Part shown: piece by piece, positions 6,173-11,386 of the stretch
Layout: each line of letters starts with the position of its first letter
Numbering within the stretch: position 1 is the stretch's first letter
Origin: a virus
IMG/VR virus record: IMGVR_UViG_3300009370_000091
Coordinates: 1-35,169 of that record
DNA: 35,169 nt
Direction: 5' to 3' (one strand)
Notes under the pieces: generated by a model
Seen by the model: only the letters and a program-made list of their open reading frames with translations
Told to the model about the DNA's origin: nothing
Databases searched by the model: none
Translations under genes and position numbers: made by a program

Positions 6173-6332
6173 ATAGTTTTCCTTTATGTTTAGGGTTACG
6201 AACATACTTTTTCTTGTTCGTTAAAACAGAAGATCTATTAAACCAGTGCATAAACTTTGCAACTGGATTATTTAATACATTTTCTTCTTTCCGAACCTTA
6301 TTGGGTCTAGTTCCCTTTCTTTTCTTCGCCAT
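6165..6332 (-). CDS. Very basic 55-aa protein overlapping the S21 gene
   Basis: It starts with ATGGCGAAGAAAAG inside the 3' part of the S21 gene in another frame and continues about 100 nt past its stop, ending in the first codons of the next gene. The sequence is Lys/Arg-rich (MAKKRKGTRPNKVRKEE, NPVAKFMHWFNRSS, KKYVRNPKHKGK), suggesting nucleic-acid or ribosome binding. I have a weak impression of similar short proteins in other marine phages. The long open extension beyond S21 and the coupling at both ends support it. Confidence 0.6.
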   Translation of the reverse strand: MAKKRKGTRPNKVRKEENVLNNPVAKFMHWFNRSSVLTNKKKYVRNPKHKGKLYE

Positions 6333-6520
6333 CTTAATTTACCTGCCATTTTTGCTAACCTTCTTTTCTTAGTAGGTTTAGTATAATGTCTTCGTTCCCT
6401 GAACTCTTGAAGTCTTCCGTCACTATTGACTGCACGCTTAAATTTCCTAAGTGCAAAATCAAAATTGTTCTTTCTTACTTCTACTTTCAAATTAATCTTG
6501 TGTGAGTTTTGTCCACTCAC
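6272..6520 (-). CDS. rpsU: Ribosomal protein bS21
   Basis: The body matches bacterial S21: KVEVRKNNFDFALRKFKR, then LQEFRERRHYTKPTKKRR, with a basic tail ending KKKMY. S21 sits at the 30S platform by the anti-Shine-Dalgarno region and affects initiation. Phage copies may replace the host protein to bias translation (established idea for marine phage S21, not proven). The GTG at 6520 gives 82 residues but its GGGA is too close. A TTG at 6490 would give 72 residues, closer to the usual approximately 71 and starting just after the glutaredoxin stop, so it may be the real start. Confidence 0.88.
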   Translation of the reverse strand: MSGQNSHKINLKVEVRKNNFDFALRKFKRAVNSDGRLQEFRERRHYTKPTKKRRLAKMAGKLRWRRKERELDPIRFGKKKMY

Positions 6521-6749
6521 TCCCTTTTCTTTGGAAAAAATCTTTTAGCTCTGTAAACCCACCTACATATTCTTTATCAAAGAATATCTGTGGAACAGTT
6601 CTAGGCTCGAACCCTAGTTTAAACTTTATCCAGTCCTTATCAACAGTTGTAATATCGACTGCTCGATATTCTACACCTGCACTATCACATAATTGTTTTG
6701 CTCTATCACAATAAACACAATTATCTGTCCCATAAATTGTTATCATCAT
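6492..6749 (-). CDS. Glutaredoxin
   Basis: About 85 residues from the ATG at 6749, which overlaps the TGA of the preceding gene; an upstream in-frame GTG at 6773 is less likely. The active site is CVYC in ITIYGTDNCVYCDRAKQL, followed by the cis-proline TVP (RTVPQIF) and GG (VGGFTEL) typical of class I glutaredoxins. It reduces disulfides using glutathione and could supply electrons to phage ribonucleotide reductase or reset oxidised proteins. The class II reductase in this window takes external dithiols at its C-terminal cysteine pair. Confidence 0.92.
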   Translation of the reverse strand: MMITIYGTDNCVYCDRAKQLCDSAGVEYRAVDITTVDKDWIKFKLGFEPRTVPQIFFDKEYVGGFTELKDFFQRKGSEWTKLTQD

Positions 6750-6940
6750 CTTCTTGTCGTTGTAAAGCTCCACCCCTTTTTTCGTAGGCGTTTCACTCTT
6801 GACCTAATAGCATTTTCACTTCTGCCTTCAAAGATTAACCTCAGTTGCTTCATGGATATCTTTCCATAATACTGTTTTAATAGGTTGTCTTCCGTGTCAT
6901 CCCATGCTGGTCTTGTCTGTTTTGTGTTCTGTTTTTTCAA
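6746..6940 (-). CDS. SANT/Myb-like HTH protein, 64 aa (minus-strand member)
   Basis: A single SANT/Myb-type module: AWDDTEDNLLKQYYG (helix 1 with the Trp-Asp-Glu pattern), KISMKQLRLIFEG (helix 2), RSENAIRSRVKRLRKKGW (recognition helix). The recognition-helix block is like the AIRSRxxRLRKxG of phage and bacterial SANT-like proteins and recalls the S-IIxKLSREG block of the plus-strand family. It is the first gene of the minus operon, just behind its only promoter, as expected for a regulator. Confidence 0.75.
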   Translation of the reverse strand: MKKQNTKQTRPAWDDTEDNLLKQYYGKISMKQLRLIFEGRSENAIRSRVKRLRKKGWSFTTTRR

Positions 6941-6977
6941 TGTGTTTCTTTTACCTGAAAATTTTATTTATAGAGAT

Positions 6978-7006
6978 ATTATAGCGAAATTCAAGTTACT
7001 TGTCAA
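6978..7006 (-). promoter_or_regulatory. Sigma70 promoter for the minus-strand operon
   Basis: Read on the minus strand: TTGACA (7006-7001), 17 bp, TATAAT (6983-6978), then ATCTCTATAAATA. TTC precedes the -35. It is the only promoter found for the minus-strand genes from 6940 down to 4978. It is back to back with a plus promoter whose -35 starts 32 bp away. Confidence 0.88.
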
Positions 7007-7037
7007 GAACTTTTTATAAGTTGGTTAAAATTAGTTC

Positions 7038-7066
7038 TTGACTCTAACCCTAAATTTTGCTATAAT
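7038..7066 (+). promoter_or_regulatory. Sigma70 promoter, divergent partner
   Basis: TTGACT (7038-7043), 17 bp, TATAAT (7061-7066), TTC before the -35. It forms a divergent pair with the minus promoter at 6978-7006. It serves the small gene at 7093. Confidence 0.85.
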
Positions 7067-7092
7067 AATATAATGAAAAATAGAGAAATAAG

Positions 7093-7251
7093 ATGGACAT
7101 AAACCTAATTATTTTAGTTTCGCTACTAATAGTGGGTTGTGGTTATACATCATATCGCATAGGCGTAATGGAAGGTATTGAAGCTACAGTATCTTTTATA
7201 GAAGATAATGATCTTATCGATTTTGATGACAATGCAAAAAATGATACTTGA
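7093..7251 (+). CDS. Small membrane-anchored protein, 52 aa
   Basis: It starts at 7093 shortly after the promoter, with AATAAG as a weak ribosome site. The N-terminal hydrophobic segment (LIILVSLLIVGCGY) contains VGCG, which could be read as a degenerate lipobox or just the end of a membrane span. The tail is acidic (EDNDLIDFDDNAKND). The TGA stop lies inside the -35 hexamer of the next promoter. Function unknown. Confidence 0.55.
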   Translation: MDINLIILVSLLIVGCGYTSYRIGVMEGIEATVSFIEDNDLIDFDDNAKNDT

Positions 7252-7276
7252 CAACGAGTTCAAATTTTGTTATAAT
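7248..7276 (+). promoter_or_regulatory. Sigma70 promoter for the hsp20 transcript
   Basis: TTGACA (7248-7253), 17 bp, TATAAT (7271-7276). The -35 overlaps the TGA stop (7249-7251) of the preceding gene. Transcription should start near 7283, giving a leader of about 220 nt before the Hsp20 gene, the longest leader in the window. Confidence 0.88.
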
Positions 7277-7282
7277 ATCCAT

Positions 7283-7506
7283 AATATAATAAATTAGAGT
7301 TGGCACTCGTTAAAATGCCCCTCTTGTATCCAGAGCCTACGATCAGTAGGCGGGTGGGCATAAGGAAAACTCTTTAATTCTGGTCGCACAGATTTGAAGT
7401 TCTAAAATTAAGAGTTTAGGGAATTTTACTGGATTCGGAGGTTTTATTAACCGAGTCACCGAAAGGGACTCAATTCGCTACCGAAAGGAGCTTATAGGAG
7501 AAAACA
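7283..7506 (+). promoter_or_regulatory. Structured 5' leader of the hsp20 mRNA
   Basis: A gap-free three-way junction is formed by ATGCCC 7315-7320/7356-7361, CTCT 7321-7324/7332-7335 and CCTAC 7336-7340/7346-7350. Next is a 12-bp helix with one bulge, 7367-7379/7406-7417. Then two hairpins of the same design, GAGTC-A-CC-GAAA-GG-GACTC (7453-7471) and GCT-A-CC-GAAA-GG-AGC (7477-7491), each with a bulged A and a GAAA loop. GATTCGG near 7432-7438 can instead pair with CCGAGTC (7451-7457), which would undo the first hairpin. The ribosome site AGGAG (7496-7500) follows. It may be a thermosensor, ligand switch or mRNA stabiliser (inference); no known riboswitch class recognised. Confidence 0.6.
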
Positions 7507-7929
7507 ATGGTAAAGACATTGAGTACAAGTTTGACCGACTTTGATAGGTTATTTTTAGGTTTTGATCGTTTACAATCACAGTTAATGAACAATCCTACAG
7601 CAGATACTAACTATCCACGATACAATATTATCTCAGGTAAAGAACAATATAGACTTGAAATAGATGTAGCTGGACTCGAAAGAGAAGGTATATCAGTAGT
7701 TCAAGATCAACAAGAGTTGATAATTAAAGGCAAAAAGACAAGTCCTTTACTTGAAGACGGAGAAAAGTATGTGTATAAAGGAATTAGTGGTAAAGCATTT
7801 ACTAGAATATTTTCTTTAGGGGATTGGATTAAAGTTGATGATGCGGTATTAAAAGACGGATTATTAGTAGTATATCTAATTATTGATAAACCAGAAGAAT
7901 TAAAACCTAATAACATTAGAATTAATTAA
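7507..7929 (+). CDS. Small heat-shock protein Hsp20 (IbpA-like)
   Basis: A 140-residue alpha-crystallin-type chaperone. The N-terminal DFDRLFLGFDRL segment matches IbpA-type proteins. The crystallin domain runs about residues 38-130 (YNIISGKEQYRLEIDVAGL, then IIKGKK, and the AFTRIFSLGDWI strand). It ends with a PEELKPNNIRIN tail. It binds unfolding proteins; phage copies are known in marine T4-type phages and may help capsid or tail assembly. It has AGGAG 7 nt before the ATG, its own promoter and a long structured leader, so expression looks specially controlled. Confidence 0.93.
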   Translation: MVKTLSTSLTDFDRLFLGFDRLQSQLMNNPTADTNYPRYNIISGKEQYRLEIDVAGLEREGISVVQDQQELIIKGKKTSPLLEDGEKYVYKGISGKAFTRIFSLGDWIKVDDAVLKDGLLVVYLIIDKPEELKPNNIRIN

Positions 7930-7940
7930 AAACACTACAT

Positions 7941-7964
7941 GGGGGCTACCTCAGTGTAGTCCCC
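7941..7964 (+). terminator. Stem-loop after hsp20
   Basis: GGGGGCTAC (7941-7949) pairs with GTAGTCCCC (7956-7964) with one G-U, around CTCAGT. It is strong but lacks a T-run. It may act as a processing site or partial terminator that lowers transcription of the genes downstream. Confidence 0.55.
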
Positions 7965-7983
7965 AAATGATACGAGGAGGATC

Positions 7984-8076
7984 ATGAATCAAGAAAACTA
8001 TGAAAAACAGAGGAAATTCTATAAAAGAGGATTTTGGATTTGTTTTGCATATTTTTTGGTTGATGTTCTTATTTAA
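7984..8076 (+). CDS. Tiny membrane protein, 30 aa, first of a tandem pair
   Basis: GAGGAGG stands just upstream of the ATG. A short polar N-terminus (MNQENYEKQRK) leads into one hydrophobic segment, FYKRGFWICFAYFLVDVLI. The segment is clearly related to the end of the next protein (LYKYGFWFFFIYTLVDTVF). This paralogy is the main support for a real gene and for this reading of the locus. Confidence 0.55.
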   Translation: MNQENYEKQRKFYKRGFWICFAYFLVDVLI

Positions 8077-8077
8077 G

Positions 8078-8239
8078 ATGTTTAATGGGAACAACGAGCC
8101 TCGATGGAAAGCATATAACTTGCGACCACCGAGTAAACAAGAACTGAAAAAACAGAAAGATCAAGATGATTTATATAAGTACGGATTCTGGTTCTTTTTT
8201 ATCTACACTTTAGTAGATACTGTCTTTTCGCTATTTTAG
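8078..8239 (+). CDS. Small membrane protein, 53 aa, second of a tandem pair
   Basis: I start it at the ATG at 8078, one base after the TAA of the previous gene. A longer frame from 8000 exists but would overlap the first paralogue out of frame. The N-terminal half is polar (NEPRWKAYNLRPPSKQELKK); the C-terminal span YGFWFFFIYTLVDTVFSLF matches the upstream mini-protein (Y-x-GFW-x-x-F-x-Y-x-LVD). It probably sits in the inner membrane with N-terminus in. Function unknown. Confidence 0.6.
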   Translation: MFNGNNEPRWKAYNLRPPSKQELKKQKDQDDLYKYGFWFFFIYTLVDTVFSLF

Positions 8240-8248
8240 GAGAAATAA

Positions 8249-8902
8249 ATGAATCATTCATTAAAATTAATACCAGTCCTAATGTTACTTGCTACGCCTT
8301 TAACTTTTGCTCAAGAAGTGGTTGTTAAAGAAAGATTTGATGTAAGTGGACAAGTAGGAGTAAGGTCTAATTATCTATGGAGAGGAATAGATCAGAATAA
8401 ACATAGCCCAATGGGAGAAGTTAATCTAGAGATCAACAAAGGCGGAGCTTTTGGTGGAGTTTGGATTGGAGGTGTCGACTATGATGATGGATCTAACGCA
8501 GAGTTAGATTTCTATGGTGGATATAACTTCAAACCCATAAAAGGAGTGTCTTTCAGTACGGGAGTAACGCATTACGAGTTTGTAGATGGAATAGATCAAA
8601 TGTCAGATTTCACAGAAGGTTTTGTATCAGCAGGATATAAAAATCTTACAGTAGAGTACTATTTTGATTTAGACAATGACGCAGACGTACAGTCATTTTA
8701 TGACGTGAAAGTTGCAGTACCTTACATACCATATGTAGACGTAGTTTTAGAATATGGTAGATGGGAAGACGATTCCGACTTTAAAGCCCTTAATCTTTCA
8801 AAAGATTTCGGAAAATTTACAGTAGGAATGCAAACATTATCTAGTGCCAGACATGGTCACTTTTGGGATAATGCAGTAGTCCAAGTTAATTATAATTTTT
8901 AA
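8249..8902 (+). CDS. TorF-like putative outer-membrane porin
   Basis: A 217-residue beta-barrel-type protein. A signal peptide with a hydrophobic core (LKLIPVLMLLATPLTFA) is cut before QEV. The mature part has alternating amphipathic strands (SGQVGVRSNYLWRGI, VWIGGVDYDD, LDFYGGYNF) and ends in Phe after VVQVNYNF, the outer-membrane insertion signature. SNYLWRGI-x-Q near the start and the overall length match the TorF/TIGR02001 putative porin family. A phage-encoded porin could alter nutrient entry or receptor display on the infected cell (inference). AGGAG precedes the ATG; it follows the tandem mini membrane genes. Confidence 0.85.
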   Translation: MNHSLKLIPVLMLLATPLTFAQEVVVKERFDVSGQVGVRSNYLWRGIDQNKHSPMGEVNLEINKGGAFGGVWIGGVDYDDGSNAELDFYGGYNFKPIKGVSFSTGVTHYEFVDGIDQMSDFTEGFVSAGYKNLTVEYYFDLDNDADVQSFYDVKVAVPYIPYVDVVLEYGRWEDDSDFKALNLSKDFGKFTVGMQTLSSARHGHFWDNAVVQVNYNF

Positions 8903-8920
8903 TTTGGAGATACGAACCTA

Positions 8921-9229
8921 ATGCCCTTAAAACAGTTTATAAATTTTGTCAGAACTATGTATGATGAAAACTGTGCCGAAAGGTGGGAAGCAGGTATGAA
9001 GCCCTTTTCTAACGAATGGGAATATTTAACTAAAAATCTTCATTGGTTGGAAAAGGAGTTTTATCATAAACAAGCCATAGATTGGCGACATGGTACAGTT
9101 TGGGATAAACAGTTTGATAGAAATCATATATTAGATTTAATGGATACAACAGAATATAGAGAAAAGAACGATAGTCAAATAAGACACGAAAATAAGATAT
9201 TTAGAGATGAAGAAGAAAGAAGTTTATAA
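8921..9229 (+). CDS. Unknown hydrophilic protein, 102 aa
   Basis: It is rich in aromatic and charged residues (ERWEAGMKPFSNEWEYL, WRHGTVWDKQFD). No membrane span or known motif. GGAG is about 12 nt upstream of the ATG, a rather long gap. The end overlaps the next mini-gene. Unrecognised. Confidence 0.65.
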   Translation: MPLKQFINFVRTMYDENCAERWEAGMKPFSNEWEYLTKNLHWLEKEFYHKQAIDWRHGTVWDKQFDRNHILDLMDTTEYREKNDSQIRHENKIFRDEEERSL

Positions 9230-9332
9230 ATTTAAACCACTTGCAGGTTGGGATGATACAACTAGTTGGCTAACGATAGCTTTTTTGATTGTTTATTTTA
9301 CTAGTGCAGGAGTATGGGCTTTTTATGGATAA
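9207..9332 (+). CDS. Small single-span membrane protein, 41 aa
   Basis: It starts within the end of the previous gene (AGAGATGAAG). A basic N-terminus (KKKEVYKFKPLAGW) is followed by a membrane span (WLTIAFLIVYFTSAGVWAF). It overlaps the next gene by 8 nt. Probably an inner-membrane peptide; function unknown. Confidence 0.6.
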   Translation: MKKKEVYKFKPLAGWDDTTSWLTIAFLIVYFTSAGVWAFYG

Positions 9333-9522
9333 GTACTATTTCTATAACCCAGAAACAGGATGCGATTGGGAAGAATACTTTACAACTGTAGATAAAAAAG
9401 AACAGTTTTTGGAAAAAAGGTCTTGGATTAAAGAAGGCGAAGAGGCAAAAGAAATGATGATACAAGCAGAACAAAAAAGACAAGAATGGGCAAAGCGTGC
9501 TCAAGAGGATCAAGAGAAATAA
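9325..9522 (+). CDS. Unknown protein with charged helix, 65 aa
   Basis: The chosen ATG at 9325 overlaps the stop region of the preceding mini-gene; a longer frame from 9289 would cover its membrane segment and is less likely. The N-terminal part is aromatic (DKYYFYNPETGCDWEEYF), the rest a Lys/Glu helix (EEAKEMMIQAEQKRQEW). No family recognised. It ends 2 nt before the L33 gene. Confidence 0.6.
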   Translation: MDKYYFYNPETGCDWEEYFTTVDKKEQFLEKRSWIKEGEEAKEMMIQAEQKRQEWAKRAQEDQEK

Positions 9523-9524
9523 AA

Positions 9525-9707
9525 ATGGCTAAAGGAAGGAAAGGCAAACAGACAAGAATTAATATAAAAATGCAGAGTACAGAATCTCCGCATTATTATA
9601 CAACAACAACAAACCCAAAGAATAACTTTGGTAAGCTAGAATTGAAGAAATTCGATCCTACTTTGAATAAGGTCGTAGTCTATAAACAGGCTAAAAAAAT
9701 AAAATAA
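9525..9707 (+). CDS. rpmG: Ribosomal protein bL33
   Basis: A 60-residue protein matching bacterial L33 from end to end: MAKGRKGKQTRINIKMQSTE, then HYYTTTTNPKNN, then KLELKKFDPTLNKVVVYKQA and KKIK. The family hallmarks HFYTTxKN, KxExKKFDP and YKExK are all recognisable. L33 lies near the E site of the 50S subunit. It is of the cysteine-free type, as usual in proteobacteria. I start it at 9525, because MAKG is the canonical N-terminus and an extension to 9486 would overlap the previous gene. Together with S21 on the other strand the phage carries two ribosomal proteins. Confidence 0.9.
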   Translation: MAKGRKGKQTRINIKMQSTESPHYYTTTTNPKNNFGKLELKKFDPTLNKVVVYKQAKKIK

Positions 9708-10108
9708 TGCAATATATTTATATAATAGTAATAGCAGGAGGATTAATTGGTGGAGCGTACACATGGTACCAAGACACAATGGAGCGGTACGAGTTACTCG
9801 CTTCGGAGAAAGCTGCACTTGATCTCAAAAATCAACAACAAGCACTTGCGTTTGAGGCTCTACAAACAGCTATGGAAAAGCAACGAAAGGCAAATGAGGC
9901 TCTTACAAAAAGAAATGCAGAAATTACAAAAGAAACCCAATCCTATTTGGAAGTATTTAAGAAGCACGACCTTACTAAATTGGCTAAAGCCAAGCCAGGT
10001 CTTATCGAGACTAGAGCGAATAATGCAACAGATAGAATATTTAAAGTGATAGAAGATGAAACAGAACCACAAGATTACGACCCTAATAATCCCGCTAATA
10101 CTAATTAG
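9707..10108 (+). CDS. Rz-like inner-membrane spanin
   Basis: A 133-residue protein with an N-terminal membrane anchor (YIYIIVIAGGLIGGAYTW) and a long periplasmic coiled coil (about residues 25-85: ERYELLASEKAALDL, then MEKQRKANEALTKRNAEITK). That is the layout of i-spanins, which pair with an outer-membrane lipoprotein to fuse membranes at the last step of lysis. The next gene starts inside it in another frame and encodes just such a lipoprotein, the classical overlapping Rz/Rz1 arrangement. Confidence 0.85.
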   Translation: MQYIYIIVIAGGLIGGAYTWYQDTMERYELLASEKAALDLKNQQQALAFEALQTAMEKQRKANEALTKRNAEITKETQSYLEVFKKHDLTKLAKAKPGLIETRANNATDRIFKVIEDETEPQDYDPNNPANTN

Positions 10109-10502
10109 TAGCTGTTCTTTAACAGGACAGAGATTACCCAACCCCGTTGAGATACAAACGGCACCCATAGAAATTGAAATTTACCACCCACCTTTACCTT
10201 CAGCAATCAAGTTAGAAAGACCTGATTGGTATGTAGTGAGTGATCAAAATGTAGATGAATTTATGGAAAAAGTATCAAAAATACAAGGAGTTGAAGGTAC
10301 ACCTACATTCTTTGCCCTTTCGCCACAAGGATATGAAAAAATGAGTGGAAACTTACAAGAGATGAGAAGATATATTCTAGAACAAAAAGAAATAATAGTG
10401 TATTACAAAGATGTAACTACACCTGACAGACCCTATGAAGGAGACGAGGAGACGAGTAATAGACCTTCAGTAGGAATTAAATCACCATTTGAGGATAAAT
10501 AA
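10056..10502 (+). CDS. Rz1-like outer-membrane lipoprotein spanin
   Basis: The signal peptide ends in a lipobox ISSC with the lipidated cysteine at residue 20 (LIIPLILISSC). A proline-rich start of the mature protein follows (RLPNPVEIQTAP, HPPLPSAIKLERP). It overlaps the i-spanin gene by 53 nt in a different frame. At 148 residues it is larger than lambda Rz1. The middle domain (PDWYVVSDQNVDEF, FFALSPQGYEKM, LQEMRRYILEQ) has the look of a lipoprotein domain I associate with marine phages (not checked). Partner of the protein encoded at 9707. Confidence 0.82.
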   Translation: MKQNHKITTLIIPLILISSCSLTGQRLPNPVEIQTAPIEIEIYHPPLPSAIKLERPDWYVVSDQNVDEFMEKVSKIQGVEGTPTFFALSPQGYEKMSGNLQEMRRYILEQKEIIVYYKDVTTPDRPYEGDEETSNRPSVGIKSPFEDK

Positions 10503-10693
10503 TGAGAGCTTATATAGCAAGGATACTAGGTTTGACTGATGCCTATACAAGAATAATGCAGTTAGAAATTGAAGTAGAAAGATTAAATACTTTAGTTGAC
10601 AATCATGAAAGTAATTTAATGATTTTACATAAAGAAAGTACAGCTTTAAAGATGGAAGCAGACATAATTAATAAAAAAATTAGTAATGAATGA
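10502..10693 (+). CDS. Coiled-coil protein, 63 aa
   Basis: It starts by overlapping the spanin stop (TAATG). A short N-terminal segment (MRAYIARILGLTDAY) precedes a helix rich in heptad leucines (QLEIEVERLNTLVDNHESNL). No membrane segment. It may belong to the lysis group by position. Unknown function. Confidence 0.6.
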   Translation: MRAYIARILGLTDAYTRIMQLEIEVERLNTLVDNHESNLMILHKESTALKMEADIINKKISNE

Positions 10694-11060
10694 AAATTCA
10701 TGCGGAGGAGTTCCAGCAGGCTGGATTCCTAAAGAAGAGTTTGAGAAAGATATGGGCGCAGAATTTATAGATAGATACAATCCACCTTTAAGAGTAGAGG
10801 AGTTTAAATTTGATGAAAAAGAAAAGTTAAAGAGAACTCTGAATTATATAAAAACTACATATAGTAAACACTACGCTAAAGGAATTACTAAACAGGCAAC
10901 GGAAACTATACAAGGGGCAGGATATTTAGAAGGATTTTGTATAGGAAATATTATTAAATATGCACAGAGATACGGAAAAAAAGAGGGAGAAGATAAGAAC
11001 AACAATCTCATGAAAATTATTCATTATGCAGTAATTTTGATGGATCATAAAGATGATTGA
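10686..11060 (+). CDS. DUF3310-domain protein
   Basis: A 124-residue protein. The C-terminal half carries the DUF3310 pattern: HYAKGITKQATETIQGAG, then GFCIGNIIKYAQRYGKK and a final AVILMDH helix. The family is common in phages, near replication or nucleotide genes, and has been linked loosely to nucleotide kinase-like proteins; no activity is established. It overlaps both neighbours by 8 nt. Confidence 0.75.
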   Translation: MNENSCGGVPAGWIPKEEFEKDMGAEFIDRYNPPLRVEEFKFDEKEKLKRTLNYIKTTYSKHYAKGITKQATETIQGAGYLEGFCIGNIIKYAQRYGKKEGEDKNNNLMKIIHYAVILMDHKDD

Positions 11061-11367
11061 TATTACAGAAGCGGCAGCTAATAAATTAAGACCATTTATT
11101 GATAAAGAAAATGTCGTAAGAATATCTGTAGAAGGAGGAGGTTGTGCAGGATTTCAATATAGGTTTGGACTAGCACCTATCGAAGATACATTCGAAGACG
11201 ATTATATCGTAGAAAAGCTAGGCATTAAACTATTTGTTGACGCAATTAGTATAGGATATTTAGAGGGGACAACTATTGACTATGAGGAAGATTCCTTTAT
11301 GTCAACATTTAAAATAAAAAATCCAAGTGCTAACGCTACTTGTGGCTGTGGAAACAGCTTTAATTAA
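11053..11367 (+). CDS. A-type iron-sulfur carrier (IscA/ErpA family)
   Basis: A 104-residue A-type carrier with all three cluster cysteines: GGGCAGFQYRF around residue 31 and CGCGNSF at the C-terminus. ITEAAANKLRPFI at the start is typical. It passes Fe-S clusters to apo-enzymes. Phage copies are known in marine phages and may support Fe-S enzymes of host or phage during infection. Nothing suggests decay. It precedes the ammonium transporter by 19 nt. Confidence 0.93.
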   Translation: MIDITEAAANKLRPFIDKENVVRISVEGGGCAGFQYRFGLAPIEDTFEDDYIVEKLGIKLFVDAISIGYLEGTTIDYEEDSFMSTFKIKNPSANATCGCGNSFN

Positions 11368-11386
11368 AACCTAAAAAGGATATAAA

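Noticed and set aside
7315-7377. Possible 20-aa leader peptide in the hsp20 leader
   Set aside because: There is no ribosome site, and the sequence is explained by the three-way junction.
9747-10049. 100-aa plus-strand frame inside the spanin gene
   Set aside because: It lies wholly within the i-spanin gene in another frame, lacks a ribosome site, and reads as Lys/Gln-rich out-of-frame sequence.
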